Shown in pieces: positions 33,578 to 43,088 of a stretch of DNA of 64,000 nucleotides; the stretch's first letter is position 1, and the number at the start of each line of letters is the position of its first letter. A program made the translations under genes and the position numbers. The notes under the pieces were generated by a model that saw only the letters and a program-made list of their open reading frames with translations, searched no databases and was not told the origin of the DNA. The stretch is from Saprospiraceae bacterium (GTDB lineage Bacteria; Bacteroidota; Bacteroidia; Chitinophagales; Saprospiraceae): positions 1-64,000 of the forward strand of contig JADKBO010000029.1 of the NCBI GenBank assembly GCA_016715105.1. Reading direction: 5' to 3'.

Positions 33578-35761
33578 TTACGCAAGCATTGAAGCGATAA
33601 CCAATGCAACAACAGACATCAATTTCAACAAAATGTTGAGTGATGGTCCAGAAGTATCTTTAAACGGATCACCTACTGTATCACCAACAACTGCTGCTTT
33701 GTGAGGTTCACTACCTTTATAATACATTTTACCGTCGATGTCTACACCTTCTTCAAACATTTTCTTCGCATTATCCCAAGCTCCGCCAGCATTGGATTGG
33801 AAGATGGCCATCAATACACCTGTTACAGTAACACCTGCAAGTAAACCACCAAGCATTTCTTTACCTCCAACAAAACCGATGAAGATAGGAGAGATCACTG
33901 CTAAAAGTCCAGGAACAACCATTTCTCTGATAGAAGCCTTAGTAGATATTTCTACACATTTGCTATATTCAGCTTTACCTTCTGCAGCATCAAAAGTTCC
34001 TTGATCTGCTTTTGACCATTCTGCATATTCCTTACCATCATTTATTCTCATGACATTTAAGGCAGCCTTCAATTCAGGAATGTCTGCAAATTGTCTTCTT
34101 ACTTCTTTGATCATATCCATTGCTGCTCTACCAACTGCACCCATTGAAAGCGCAGAAAACAAAAATGGAAGCATACCACCAATCAAAAGTCCAGCCATCA
34201 CAACTGGCTTAGATACATCGATCACATTTAGTTTTGCAGTAGTCATAAATGCTGCAAATAATGCTAAAGCTGTCAAAGCCGCAGAACCAATAGCAAAACC
34301 TTTACCAATTGCTGCGGTTGTGTTACCAACTGCATCCAATTTATCAGTACGTTGTCTTACTTCTTTAGGAAGGTCAGCCATTTCAGCAATACCACCAGCA
34401 TTATCAGAAATAGGACCGTAAGCATCTACAGCCAATTGTATTCCAGTATTGGAAAGCATACCTACCGCTGCAATTGCAATACCATAAAGACCTGCAAAAT
34501 GATAAGCACCAATGATGGCACCAGCAAGGATAAGTGTAGGAATTGCTGTAGACATCATACCTACACCCAAACCAGCAATGATATTGGTTGCTGCACCAGT
34601 AATAGATTGTTGAGCCACTCTCTTTACTGGACCAGTACCAGTTCCTGTGTAATATTCAGTTACATAGCCAATTCCAAGACCAGAAACCAAACCAATGATA
34701 ACGGCATAAAAAACACCATTGTTGGTAAAAGTAATTTCTGAGCTTGTAGCAATGTCATTTGCAATCCACGTTTCAGGAAGCATCCATTGAGCAATTACGT
34801 AAGTGGCAATCAGCATTACAACAGAAGAGATCAATTCACCTGCATTCAATGCCTTCTGTGGATCGCCTCCTTCCTTCACTTTTACAAAAAAAGTACCCAA
34901 GATAGAAGTAAGAATACCCACGCCAGACAATACCAAAGGCAAAAGCACGGCATTTAAACCATTAAAGTCATTGGTGATTTCAAAACCACCTAAACCGATA
35001 AATGCAGCACCAAGTACCATTGTACCAATGATTGCACCTACATATGATTCAAAAAGGTCTGCTCCCATCCCTGCAACATCTCCTACGTTATCTCCAACGT
35101 TATCCGCAATAGTTGCTGGGTTTAATGGGTGATCCTCAGGAATTCCTGCTTCAACCTTTCCAACTAAGTCTGCTCCTACATCGGCAGCTTTGGTGTAAAT
35201 ACCACCTCCAACTCTTGCAAAAAGAGCAATAGAAGAAGCTCCAAAAGAAAAACCTGTGAGGACATTGATAACTTTTACGATATCCCAAGCCATATTATTG
35301 AAAATCAAAAATAAAGTTCCAATTCCTAATACACCGAGACCAACTACACCAAGACCCATAACGCTACCGCCTGCAAATGCAATTTCCAAAGCCTTTCCTA
35401 GACTTACTCTTGCTGCATTCGTAGTTCTTACATTGGCTTTTGTAGCAACTTGCATACCAATGTATCCAGCTAATGCTGAACAAAGTGCGCCAACAATAAA
35501 AGACACTGCAATAAGTGGAGAAGATCCTTCTTGCGTGCTGCCACTTATACCGAGAAGTATAGCAACTACCACAATAAAAATAGATAATATTTTGTACTCT
35601 GCTTTTAAGAAAGCTAAAGCGCCATCACTAATGGCTTTTGCAATGCCTTGCATTTTTGCATTACCAGGATCTTGTTTTGTGACCCAGGCTGATTTCCAAA
35701 AGGTATACAATAATGCCAGTATTCCAAATACAGGTATTGCATAAGTAATTGTTTGTCCCAT
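33578..35761 (-). CDS. hppA: Membrane-bound ion-translocating pyrophosphatase
   Basis: The 727-residue inner-membrane enzyme has about 16 helices and splits pyrophosphate while pumping H+ or Na+. Seen are YTKAADVGADLVGKVEAGIP followed by DHPLNPATIADNVGDNVGD (the D-x-x-x-D-x-x-x-D pyrophosphate site), YGPISDNAGGIAEM and GDTVGDPFKDTSGPSLNI at the C-terminus. The determinant GNTTAAIGKG has Ala where K+-independent enzymes have Lys, so a K+-dependent type is predicted, which includes the Na+ pumps. Length and motifs are complete. It is followed by a clear terminator. The 35762-36228 gap upstream is AT-rich and holds the padR operators. Confidence 0.95.
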   Translation of the reverse strand: MGQTITYAIPVFGILALLYTFWKSAWVTKQDPGNAKMQGIAKAISDGALAFLKAEYKILSIFIVVVAILLGISGSTQEGSSPLIAVSFIVGALCSALAGYIGMQVATKANVRTTNAARVSLGKALEIAFAGGSVMGLGVVGLGVLGIGTLFLIFNNMAWDIVKVINVLTGFSFGASSIALFARVGGGIYTKAADVGADLVGKVEAGIPEDHPLNPATIADNVGDNVGDVAGMGADLFESYVGAIIGTMVLGAAFIGLGGFEITNDFNGLNAVLLPLVLSGVGILTSILGTFFVKVKEGGDPQKALNAGELISSVVMLIATYVIAQWMLPETWIANDIATSSEITFTNNGVFYAVIIGLVSGLGIGYVTEYYTGTGTGPVKRVAQQSITGAATNIIAGLGVGMMSTAIPTLILAGAIIGAYHFAGLYGIAIAAVGMLSNTGIQLAVDAYGPISDNAGGIAEMADLPKEVRQRTDKLDAVGNTTAAIGKGFAIGSAALTALALFAAFMTTAKLNVIDVSKPVVMAGLLIGGMLPFLFSALSMGAVGRAAMDMIKEVRRQFADIPELKAALNVMRINDGKEYAEWSKADQGTFDAAEGKAEYSKCVEISTKASIREMVVPGLLAVISPIFIGFVGGKEMLGGLLAGVTVTGVLMAIFQSNAGGAWDNAKKMFEEGVDIDGKMYYKGSEPHKAAVVGDTVGDPFKDTSGPSLNILLKLMSVVALVIASMLA

Positions 35762-36101
35762 TATACTAGTTTGTTAATTTTTATTTTAAGCAATTTTTAA
35801 CGACGCGCAAAACTACATTTATTAGTGAAAAGTACAAAACCAAATTTTACATATATATTATGGCAAATATAATACATGTAAAAAGTGGCCATTTAGTTGT
35901 TTTGTTTGGTTCGCTTCATATATCCATTCATATTTAGAAATTCTGCTTGTCTGTTAGGCCGTTCTTTATAATACAGTATTGCTTTTTCGGTTTTGGAATT
36001 AAAAAATTATCGTGTTCATATAGTAAGTAGGCATACAAACAGCTATATATTTTACGATTTCGTCGATAAAAAATATGTGTTAATCTTAATAATAGGTTTA
36101 T

Positions 36102-36130
36102 CATAGTACTATGTATTGCATGGTACTATG
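36102..36130. promoter_or_regulatory. Tandem PadR-type operator boxes
   Basis: A perfect 12-bp palindrome CATAGTACTATG (36102-36113) and a near copy CATGGTACTATG (36119-36130) lie 17 bp apart centre to centre, about 100 bp before the padR start. The sequence resembles the GTAC-centred palindromes bound by PadR regulators upstream of their own genes, so autoregulation of the padR-pspC operon is inferred. Confidence 0.6.
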
Positions 36131-36228
36131 TCAACACTTATCTTTGTGTTATCAATTATGTGAAAAGCTTTCTAAATGATCGCTCAAAAATTTTAAAAGA
36201 CATGATAGAAGTAGAAGTAAATAAGGAC

Positions 36229-36582
36229 ATGAAATTAGAAAACACAAAGGCACAAATGCGAAAAGGCGTACTTGAGCTTTGCGTTTTATCCATTATAGCG
36301 GAGGCTGAGGCTTATCCATCTGACATCATCAATAAACTCAAAGAGTCTAAATTGATAGTCGTGGAAGGAACTTTATACCCTTTGCTCAATAGGTTGAAAA
36401 ACGCTGAGCTTTTGGATTATTCTTGGAGAGAATCAAACAGCGGTCCTCCTAGGAAGTATTATACCATTACAGAAATAGGAAAAACTGTACTGGATGAATT
36501 GATGCATACCTGGGATGAATTAAACGCAGCTGTTCATAGATCAACTGGCAAAAGTTTGGTCGACATAAATGAAGAAAATTAA
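36229..36582 (+). CDS. PadR-family transcriptional regulator
   Basis: From the ATG at 36229 (MKLENTKAQMRKGVLELCVL) the product has 117 residues. A GTG at 36160 and an ATG at 36202 lie upstream in frame, but the chosen start follows AAGGA and matches the usual PadR N-terminus. The winged helix shows YPSDIINKLKESKLIVVEGT, LYPLLNRLKNAELL and SGPPRKYYTITEIGKTVLDE. PadR proteins are dimeric repressors of membrane-stress and efflux genes. The gene directly precedes the PspC-domain gene with a 36-bp gap, a pairing common in Bacteroidota. Two operator-like boxes lie upstream. Confidence 0.9.
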   Translation: MKLENTKAQMRKGVLELCVLSIIAEAEAYPSDIINKLKESKLIVVEGTLYPLLNRLKNAELLDYSWRESNSGPPRKYYTITEIGKTVLDELMHTWDELNAAVHRSTGKSLVDINEEN

Positions 36583-36618
36583 ATTAACAAAGACAATCAA
36601 CTTAAATAGATACTAAAA

Positions 36619-38220
36619 ATGAAAAAAGTAATCAATATAAATTTAGGTGGGCTTCCATACATCATTGATGAAGATGCATATGAATATCTCAATTATTATT
36701 TCGATTCATTGAGAAGACATTTTAGTGCATCTGAAGGATGCGATGAGATCATCTATGATATTGAATTGAGAATGAGTGAACTTTTCCAAGAGCAGCTCAA
36801 ATCAAAACAAATCATCACCATGCATGAATTAACTGGTGTGATTGAGATCATGGGTAAACCTGAAGACTTTGGGGCAGAAGCTGTAGATGATGCAAGTTTT
36901 CAGCAAGATGCTGCCAGCTCATCAACATCAGGACATAGAATTCATCGTACCGGTAAAAGACTTTACCGTGATGAAGAAAATAAAATGCTGGGTGGTGTTG
37001 TGTCTGGTCTTACAGCATACTTAGGAATTGACGATCCACTTTGGTTGAGAATTCTTTTTGCGATTTCTATCACTTTTGGTGTGGGTATAGTTCCATATAT
37101 TATCCTTTGGGCGATTGTGCCTGCGGCTAAAACTTCAGCTGATAAGTTGGCAATGAGGGGCGAACCGATCAATATTGATAACATTGCCAAAACTATTGAA
37201 ACTGAGATCAATGATCTTTCTGAGAGAATCAATAAGTACAGCGATAAGTATAGCAAAAAGTACAAAAACAAGAATTATAAGTACGACTATCGTTATCAAT
37301 ATGATGATGGTGAGGCTGAGCAAAGTTCTGAGTACAATTACGAAAAAAAAAAGGTAAGTGGTAATCACATAAGTGCAGGAATCAATGTACTTTTTTCTAC
37401 AGTAGGCACCACATTGTTGTCGATTTTTAAAATCATCACTCAAATAGCGAAACCTATTATTTCTGTGATCGTAGGTTTCGCCATGCTTTTCTTGACCATT
37501 CTTACCGTTGGTTGGTTGGCATCAGGAATCATGGGACATTCCATTTTGGATTTTTTCATACCAAAATCAAACGGTTTTACGATTTTAGCACCGTTGGCAA
37601 TTATATTTTTAGTGCTCATTCCATTGGTGTCATTCATTCTATATTTATCAAAATGGTACTATCCACATAACTCTAAAAAATATGGAATGTGGATGGGAGC
37701 TGCCTGGACTGCCTGTGTTATCATACTTTTTGGTTCGGCAATGTTTACCATCAAAGAGTACAATTCCGCTTATAAAGAAGAAAATGCATACGATCTTTCT
37801 TTTATCAAAAACAAAAAGATTGATATCAATTTTGAAGGCGCAAGATATGATGGTCTGATATCATTGGGAGATCACATGAATTTTGATGGTGACAAAATGC
37901 AAATGGAAACCAGAAACATTCGTTTATTGAACGCTGAAGATGACAAACTTAAATTGGTAGAATTCGTTTCTTCGAGAGGTAAAAACCAAACAGAAGCGAA
38001 AACTAAGGCAACCAAGTTGATCCATGACTTCAAATTTGAAAATGGAGTCCTCACTTTTCCACTTTACAAAAACTTTGATAAGTCTACAGGTTATCGAGGT
38101 GAAGATGTGCATTACACATTATATGTTCCCAAAGATGTAAAAGTAGCACTGCCTGACGAAAACTCATGGAAAGTATGGTATGATGATGACATGGCTGACA
38201 AAGTGCTAACAGCAGAATAA
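36619..38220 (+). CDS. PspC-domain membrane protein
   Basis: The 533-residue protein has a cytoplasmic N-terminal domain (about 1-100: YIIDEDAYEYLNYYFDSLRR, then CDEIIYDIELRMSELF). A PspC domain follows at about 113-175 (LYRDEENKMLGGVVSGLTAY, LGIDDPLWLRILF). Then come a charged linker with KYSKKYKNKNYKYDYRYQYD, three further membrane helices (about 265-375) and an extracytoplasmic C-terminal domain of beta type. PspC domains act in envelope-stress signalling. It is cotranscribed with padR and ends in a strong terminator. The exact signal is unknown. Confidence 0.88.
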   Translation: MKKVININLGGLPYIIDEDAYEYLNYYFDSLRRHFSASEGCDEIIYDIELRMSELFQEQLKSKQIITMHELTGVIEIMGKPEDFGAEAVDDASFQQDAASSSTSGHRIHRTGKRLYRDEENKMLGGVVSGLTAYLGIDDPLWLRILFAISITFGVGIVPYIILWAIVPAAKTSADKLAMRGEPINIDNIAKTIETEINDLSERINKYSDKYSKKYKNKNYKYDYRYQYDDGEAEQSSEYNYEKKKVSGNHISAGINVLFSTVGTTLLSIFKIITQIAKPIISVIVGFAMLFLTILTVGWLASGIMGHSILDFFIPKSNGFTILAPLAIIFLVLIPLVSFILYLSKWYYPHNSKKYGMWMGAAWTACVIILFGSAMFTIKEYNSAYKEENAYDLSFIKNKKIDINFEGARYDGLISLGDHMNFDGDKMQMETRNIRLLNAEDDKLKLVEFVSSRGKNQTEAKTKATKLIHDFKFENGVLTFPLYKNFDKSTGYRGEDVHYTLYVPKDVKVALPDENSWKVWYDDDMADKVLTAE

Positions 38221-38250
38221 AGGCTCAGTAAACCAGATAAATAAATGACA

Positions 38251-38290
38251 AAAGGCTTTGTTGGTCATAAAGATCAACAAAGCCTTTTTT
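38251..38290 (+). terminator. Intrinsic terminator of the padR-pspC operon
   Basis: Arms AAAGGCTTTGTTG (38251-38263) and CAACAAAGCCTTT (38275-38287) followed by T's, 30 bp after the pspC stop. Confidence 0.85.
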
Positions 38291-38308
38291 AGTTTTACCT
38301 TATCGGTT

Positions 38309-38527
38309 TCAAACTTCAGCTTCGGCTAATATTTTAGCGGCTTCCTCAACAAAGTGTTCTTCTATTTTTAAGTCAACCGTATTGCTAAGTGAAGTACTTG
38401 GCTGAACCAACACATCATTGGTCATATCAATGAAGGCTGGGATTCCGAATTGGGATAATCTGGCAATGGCCAAATTAGCTTTAAATTCATTTTCAAAGGA
38501 TTTGATTGTTACTAAGTGTACTGCCAT
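38309..38527 (-). CDS. DUF2007 domain protein
   Basis: A 72-residue protein: VTIKSFENEFKANLAIARLS, FGIPAFIDMTN and a final IEEHFVEEAAKILAE. This is the alpha-beta ferredoxin-like pattern of DUF2007 (putative signal-transducing domain; x-x-F-x-x-x-x-E-A-x-x-A-x-x-x-L-x-x-x-G-I-x-x-x). The small length is normal for stand-alone members. It converges on the pspC terminator and has no operon partner. Role unknown. Confidence 0.8.
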   Translation of the reverse strand: MAVHLVTIKSFENEFKANLAIARLSQFGIPAFIDMTNDVLVQPSTSLSNTVDLKIEEHFVEEAAKILAEAEV

Positions 38528-38664
38528 GGCTTGATTTTTTATTTCATTAAATAATATCTTTATTAGGTAAGAATGTTTGAATTGTCAAACATTCTTTTGT
38601 GTTTTGGTGGTTTTACATGAGTTCAAGTTACAAAATTTTTAGCTAAGATCAAACTGATAAAATG

Positions 38665-38697
38665 AAAAAAGGCCCGGTAGTTTGCACTTCCGGGCCA
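38665..38697 (-). terminator. Intrinsic terminator of the M23 peptidase gene
   Basis: GC-rich arms GGCCCGG (38671-38677) and CCGGGCC (38690-38696), followed on the minus strand by a T6 run, 48 bp after the peptidase stop. Confidence 0.85.
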
Positions 38698-38743
38698 AAG
38701 AATCTAGAAATATTAAAAACTTATTCTTACAGGGAAATTTTAA

Positions 38744-39727
38744 TTAATCCCATGATTGATTTTCTTGACTTGCTTTTTTGACTAGTTCTAAATATTCCTT
38801 TGGAGAAAGGCCATCTAAAACATAATCCAAAGGATTTACTGCAGATCCATTGATGTGTACTTCATAATGACAGTGTGGTGCTGTACTGGTTCCCGTACTA
38901 CCTACTGTGCCGATTGTTTGACCTTTTTTAACAACCGCTCCGTTTTTGACTGCAATAGTTTTCATATGGGCATATAAAGTCTTATAACCAAAACCATGAT
39001 CAATTGTCACGTTATTTCCATAACCACGACCGGCACTTTCCACTTTCACTACTCTTCCGTCGCCAGTTGCTTGGATGGGAGTTCCGGATGGTGCAGTGAA
39101 ATCAATACCTTTGTGTAATTTTTTCACCTTGTGAAGTGGGTGCAATCTGATTCCAAACCCAGAAAGCATTTCTACACCTTTATTCAACTTATCTTCTCTG
39201 ACAGGCTTTATTGATGGAACGGAACTCAATTTCTTTTCTCTTTTGTAAGCTAGGCTATACATTTCTGCGAGGGATTTTTCTTGAATTTCCATTTTACTTT
39301 TGATCTTATCTATCTTTTCTAAAGTAGATTTGATCAAAGGACCTGTGCTGCTGTAACTTTCAAGATATGCATATTTATCATGACCTCCAGTACCACCTTC
39401 CCAAACGCCATCGTCAATAGGACTCACACCAAAGATCAAACGGTGCACATCATTATCTTTTTTATGAATTTCATTGATGCCTACTACCAATTTATCGTAC
39501 TCAGAAGAGATAGATTTGAGCTGATATTGTAAATTATTCAGTTCTTGGGCAAGGGCCTTTTCTTTAGGTGAAGGCAAAAACTTGGCTACTAAAAAATAAA
39601 ATAAAATTCCAGTTACCATGATGGCACACATCTGAGAAACAACCCTATAAGCTATTTGTCTGTAAGTGAGTTTATGTCTTTCATATTGTAGGGTTTTATC
39701 GTTGAAAACATATTTTGCTTTTCTCAT
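38744..39727 (-). CDS. M23-family metallopeptidase (membrane-anchored)
   Basis: From the ATG at 39727 (MRKAKYVFNDKTLQYERHKL) the product has 327 residues, with one membrane helix at about 31-52 and a periplasmic coiled-coil region (about 60-175). The C-terminal lysostaphin-like domain has LHKGIDFTAPSGTPIQATGD (metal His and Asp), YGNNVTIDHGFGYKTLYAHM and PHCHYEVHINGSAVNPLDY (the H-x-H motif), so all zinc ligands are present. Members cut peptidoglycan cross-links or regulate cell shape and division. It is divergent from alaS and ends in its own terminator. A TTG two codons upstream is a weaker start. Confidence 0.9.
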   Translation of the reverse strand: MRKAKYVFNDKTLQYERHKLTYRQIAYRVVSQMCAIMVTGILFYFLVAKFLPSPKEKALAQELNNLQYQLKSISSEYDKLVVGINEIHKKDNDVHRLIFGVSPIDDGVWEGGTGGHDKYAYLESYSSTGPLIKSTLEKIDKIKSKMEIQEKSLAEMYSLAYKREKKLSSVPSIKPVREDKLNKGVEMLSGFGIRLHPLHKVKKLHKGIDFTAPSGTPIQATGDGRVVKVESAGRGYGNNVTIDHGFGYKTLYAHMKTIAVKNGAVVKKGQTIGTVGSTGTSTAPHCHYEVHINGSAVNPLDYVLDGLSPKEYLELVKKASQENQSWD

Positions 39728-40039
39728 TAGCAATCTTACTTTGTTTATTTAATAAATTAATACTTTTGCACCGCTTATCGATACACTTTGTTTTTAAATG
39801 CACTTGGATATTGAATGCACTTTAAAATATGTTCATTATTAAATATTACTTGGGAGTTGTGCAAATATAAGGTTTGATTTTAAAATAACAACTAAAAGTT
39901 CCCTTTGTAATTTATAAATATTGAATATATATTAATAACATGCATTAAACACTGTATATCATACAAATAAGCAAATAAATATGTATAAATACATATTTTA
40001 ATTAATTGTAATGTTTAAATAGTTAATGAAATTTAGTTT
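39728..40039. other. AT-rich divergent intergenic region
   Basis: These 312 bp between the divergent M23 peptidase and alaS genes are very AT-rich and must hold both promoters. I see no open gene, RNA or clear repeat. Confidence 0.6.
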
Positions 40040-42676
40040 ATGGCTAAGCAAATGACAGCAAACGAAATAAGAAAGGCTTTTTTTGAATTCTTTGAATCTA
40101 AGAATCATAAAATTGTAGCTTCGGCACCCATTGTTTTGAAGGATGACCCTACTTTGATGTTTACCAATGCGGGTATGAATCAATTTAAAGAATTATTTCT
40201 TGGATATAAAAAGCCTGAAATAAGAAGAATTGCTGACACGCAAAAGTGTCTCCGAGTATCGGGTAAACACAATGATTTGGAAGAGGTGGGAAGAGATGCT
40301 TATCACCACACCATGTTTGAAATGTTGGGTAATTGGTCTTTTGGGGATTATTTCAAACAAGAGGCGATTGACTGGGCATGGGAATTATTAACTAAAGTTT
40401 ACGGGCTCAATCCCGATAGAATATACGCTTCAGTTTTTGAAGGTGACGAATCTGAAGGTTTAGCAGCAGATGTCGAAGCCGCTAATTTGTGGAAAAAACA
40501 TTTACCAGAAAATCACATTCTTTACTTTGATAGAAAGGATAATTTCTGGGAAATGGGCGATACTGGTCCATGTGGACCTTGCTCGGAACTTCATTATGAT
40601 ATGCGCTCTGATGAAGAAAGACTAGCTTTACCAGGAGAAAAATTGGTCAATGTCGGTGACCCTATGGTAGTTGAAATTTGGAACTTAGTTTTTATTCAAT
40701 TCAATAGAAAGGCTGATGGTTCTTTGGAAGAACTGCCAGAAAAACACGTGGATACTGGTATGGGTTTTGAAAGACTTTGCCGCGCGCTGCAGGGTAAAGC
40801 TTCAAATTATGATACCGATATTTTCTCTGACTTTATTGCTAAAATGTCAAATGACACTGGCATTTCATACACTGGTAAATATGACAATAGCTCTATGACA
40901 GACATTGCGATGAGGGTCATAGCAGATCACTTGCGAGCTGTGAGTTTTGCCATTGCTGATGGGGAAATGCCAGGAAACAATGGAGCTGCCTACGTGATCA
41001 GAAGGATTTTGCGAAGAGCCATCAGGTATAATTATTCTTTTTTGAATCAAAAAGAACCTTATATCTATAGCCTTGTACCCATGCTAGCTGAGAAGTTTAA
41101 AGATGTTTTTCCAGAGTTATTTGCTCAGAAGACTTTTGTAGAAAGAGTCATCCTTGAGGAAGAAAAATCATTTTTAAAAACCCTTGAAGGCGGTTTGAAA
41201 AGGATTGAAACATTACAAATTTCTTCAGGAATTCTCGACGGACATACTGCATTTGAATTATATGACACTTTTGGTTTTCCTATAGATTTGACCCGTTTGA
41301 TCGGTGAGGAAAGGAATTGGACCGTTGACGAGGTTGGTTTTAACGAAGCGCTCCAAGCTCAAAAAAATAGATCCAGAACAGACGCAAAAAAAGAAACTGG
41401 TGATTGGGTAATTTTTGCCGACGAAGATGTACAATTTGTTGGTTATGATCAACTCGAGGTTGAGGGGGCTAAAGTATTGAAATACAGAACCATCAAACAA
41501 AAGGGTGAAGATTTTTATCAATTGGTTTTAAATACCACACCTTTTTACCCGGAAGGTGGTGGACAAGTTGGTGATACTGGCTTTTTGGTCATTGATGGGG
41601 AAACCTATCGTGTCATTGATACTAAAAAAGAAAATGATTTGGCCATACATTATGTTGACCGATTACCAGATAATCCTGAAGCAGAAGTAAAGGCGGTAGT
41701 GGATGCAAAACGAAGAGCACTCATCGAAAATAATCACTCGGTAACACACTTAATGCATGCTGCACTCAGAAAGGTTTTGGGCACTCACGTTTCTCAGAAA
41801 GGATCGTTGGTCAAGGATGACTATATGCGTTTTGATTTTGCGCATTTTAGTAAAATGACAGATGAAGAGATAGATGAAGTAGAACGCATCGTTAATGAAA
41901 AAATCAGACAGAATATTCCATTGCAAGAAGATCGTAGCTTAGACATAGCAAAAGCTAAAGAAGCTGGTGCTATGATGCTTTTCGGTGAGAAATACGGAGA
42001 CAAAGTGAGGATGATCACCTTTGATCCTTCATACAGCAGAGAATTGTGCGGAGGTTGTCACGTTGATGCTACTGGTAAAATTGGTTTATTCAAAATCAAA
42101 AGTGAATCTGCCATTGCAGCTGGTGTGAGGAGAATTGAAGTTTTGACAGCAGCTGCTGCTGAAGAATATGTAAATGCCCAAATCAAAGAACTTTCTGCTA
42201 TCAAATCGTTATTTAAAACTCCTTTACATACGGTCAAACAAGTTGAAACCCTTCAAGAAGAAGTGAAAGCTTTGAGAAAGGAATTAGAGCAATTGCAAGG
42301 ACAACAAGCGATGGCCAAACAAAAAGATTTGGTTGCATCTGCGGTGGAGTTTAAATACGGTAAGGTGGTCAAAACCATCTTAAAAGATGTCGATTCAAAA
42401 ATTGCAAAGACTTTAGCTCACCATGTTTTGGAGCAAATCGGATCGGGGGTTATTATTTTTGGGATTGAGGAAGGTGAAAAATGTCAACTCATGGTCACCA
42501 TCTCTGAAGATTTAACCAAAAATCCTGGATTGCATGCGGGCAATTTGGTCAGAAACGCAGCCAAACACATTGGTGGTGGTGGAGGTGGACAAGCTAATTT
42601 TGCTACGGCTGGTGGCAAGGAAATTAGTGGGTTGAATGCTGGCGTAGATGCTTTATTACAAGAGATTGATTTATGA
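40040..42676 (+). CDS. alaS: Alanine-tRNA ligase
   Basis: The 878-residue cytoplasmic enzyme charges tRNA-Ala. The class II catalytic core is at the N-terminus: MFTNAGMNQFKELFLG, DLEEVGRDAYHHTMFEMLGN, WEMGDTGPCGPCSELHYD, GMGFERLCRALQGK. The editing domain holds NNHSVTHLMHAALRKVLG (H-x-x-x-H) and SRELCGGCHVDATGKIG (C-x-x-x-H), and the C-terminal C-Ala domain ends with HIGGGGGGQANFATAGG. All motifs are complete and the length is typical. It stands alone with a terminator 26 bp after the stop. Confidence 0.97.
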   Translation: MAKQMTANEIRKAFFEFFESKNHKIVASAPIVLKDDPTLMFTNAGMNQFKELFLGYKKPEIRRIADTQKCLRVSGKHNDLEEVGRDAYHHTMFEMLGNWSFGDYFKQEAIDWAWELLTKVYGLNPDRIYASVFEGDESEGLAADVEAANLWKKHLPENHILYFDRKDNFWEMGDTGPCGPCSELHYDMRSDEERLALPGEKLVNVGDPMVVEIWNLVFIQFNRKADGSLEELPEKHVDTGMGFERLCRALQGKASNYDTDIFSDFIAKMSNDTGISYTGKYDNSSMTDIAMRVIADHLRAVSFAIADGEMPGNNGAAYVIRRILRRAIRYNYSFLNQKEPYIYSLVPMLAEKFKDVFPELFAQKTFVERVILEEEKSFLKTLEGGLKRIETLQISSGILDGHTAFELYDTFGFPIDLTRLIGEERNWTVDEVGFNEALQAQKNRSRTDAKKETGDWVIFADEDVQFVGYDQLEVEGAKVLKYRTIKQKGEDFYQLVLNTTPFYPEGGGQVGDTGFLVIDGETYRVIDTKKENDLAIHYVDRLPDNPEAEVKAVVDAKRRALIENNHSVTHLMHAALRKVLGTHVSQKGSLVKDDYMRFDFAHFSKMTDEEIDEVERIVNEKIRQNIPLQEDRSLDIAKAKEAGAMMLFGEKYGDKVRMITFDPSYSRELCGGCHVDATGKIGLFKIKSESAIAAGVRRIEVLTAAAAEEYVNAQIKELSAIKSLFKTPLHTVKQVETLQEEVKALRKELEQLQGQQAMAKQKDLVASAVEFKYGKVVKTILKDVDSKIAKTLAHHVLEQIGSGVIIFGIEEGEKCQLMVTISEDLTKNPGLHAGNLVRNAAKHIGGGGGGQANFATAGGKEISGLNAGVDALLQEIDL

Positions 42677-42701
42677 AGTGAAATCAGCATGATATAAAAT
42701 A

Positions 42702-42732
42702 AAAAAGGGCAGTACTTTTACTTGCCCTTTTT
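42702..42732 (+). terminator. Intrinsic terminator of alaS
   Basis: Arms AAAAGGGCA and TGCCCTTTT with an 11-base loop, ending in a T run. Confidence 0.85.
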
Positions 42733-42975
42733 CTAATACAGTATCCAAAAATTTATTTTAAAGCTTTATGCTCTTTTATTTTGTTTCAAGAAATATGCCA
42801 AAAATTGATTTACGCAATCGATTTTTATAATATGGTTTAAAATTATAATATATTTTATATTTTGAAATATTTTTAGACAAAAACTTGAATAAAATTTGTT
42901 TAAATGAATAAAATTTAGGCCTAGCAGTTTATAAATAGATAGCATAATGCATTAAGTACCTGATTTGTAATAATT

Positions 42976-43015
42976 AAAACGCCATTTAAACCAGAATAGT
43001 TTAAATGGCGTTTTT
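42976..43015. terminator. Bidirectional terminator at the end of the leu operon
   Basis: Perfect 15-bp arms AAAACGCCATTTAAA (42976-42990) and TTTAAATGGCGTTTT (43000-43014) with a 9-base loop, 75 bp after the leuB stop. The rest of 42733-43088 is AT-rich without a gene. Confidence 0.85.
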
Positions 43016-43088
43016 AATTTTTAAAATATTATTTTAGCCTAGAATGGTCTTATGTGTTATAAAATCGAAACTTAGGCTTTTTAATGCT

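Noticed and set aside
34050..35744. Long plus-strand frames over the pyrophosphatase gene
   Set aside because: They lie entirely opposite a complete, motif-rich hppA gene and have the repetitive composition of antisense frames.
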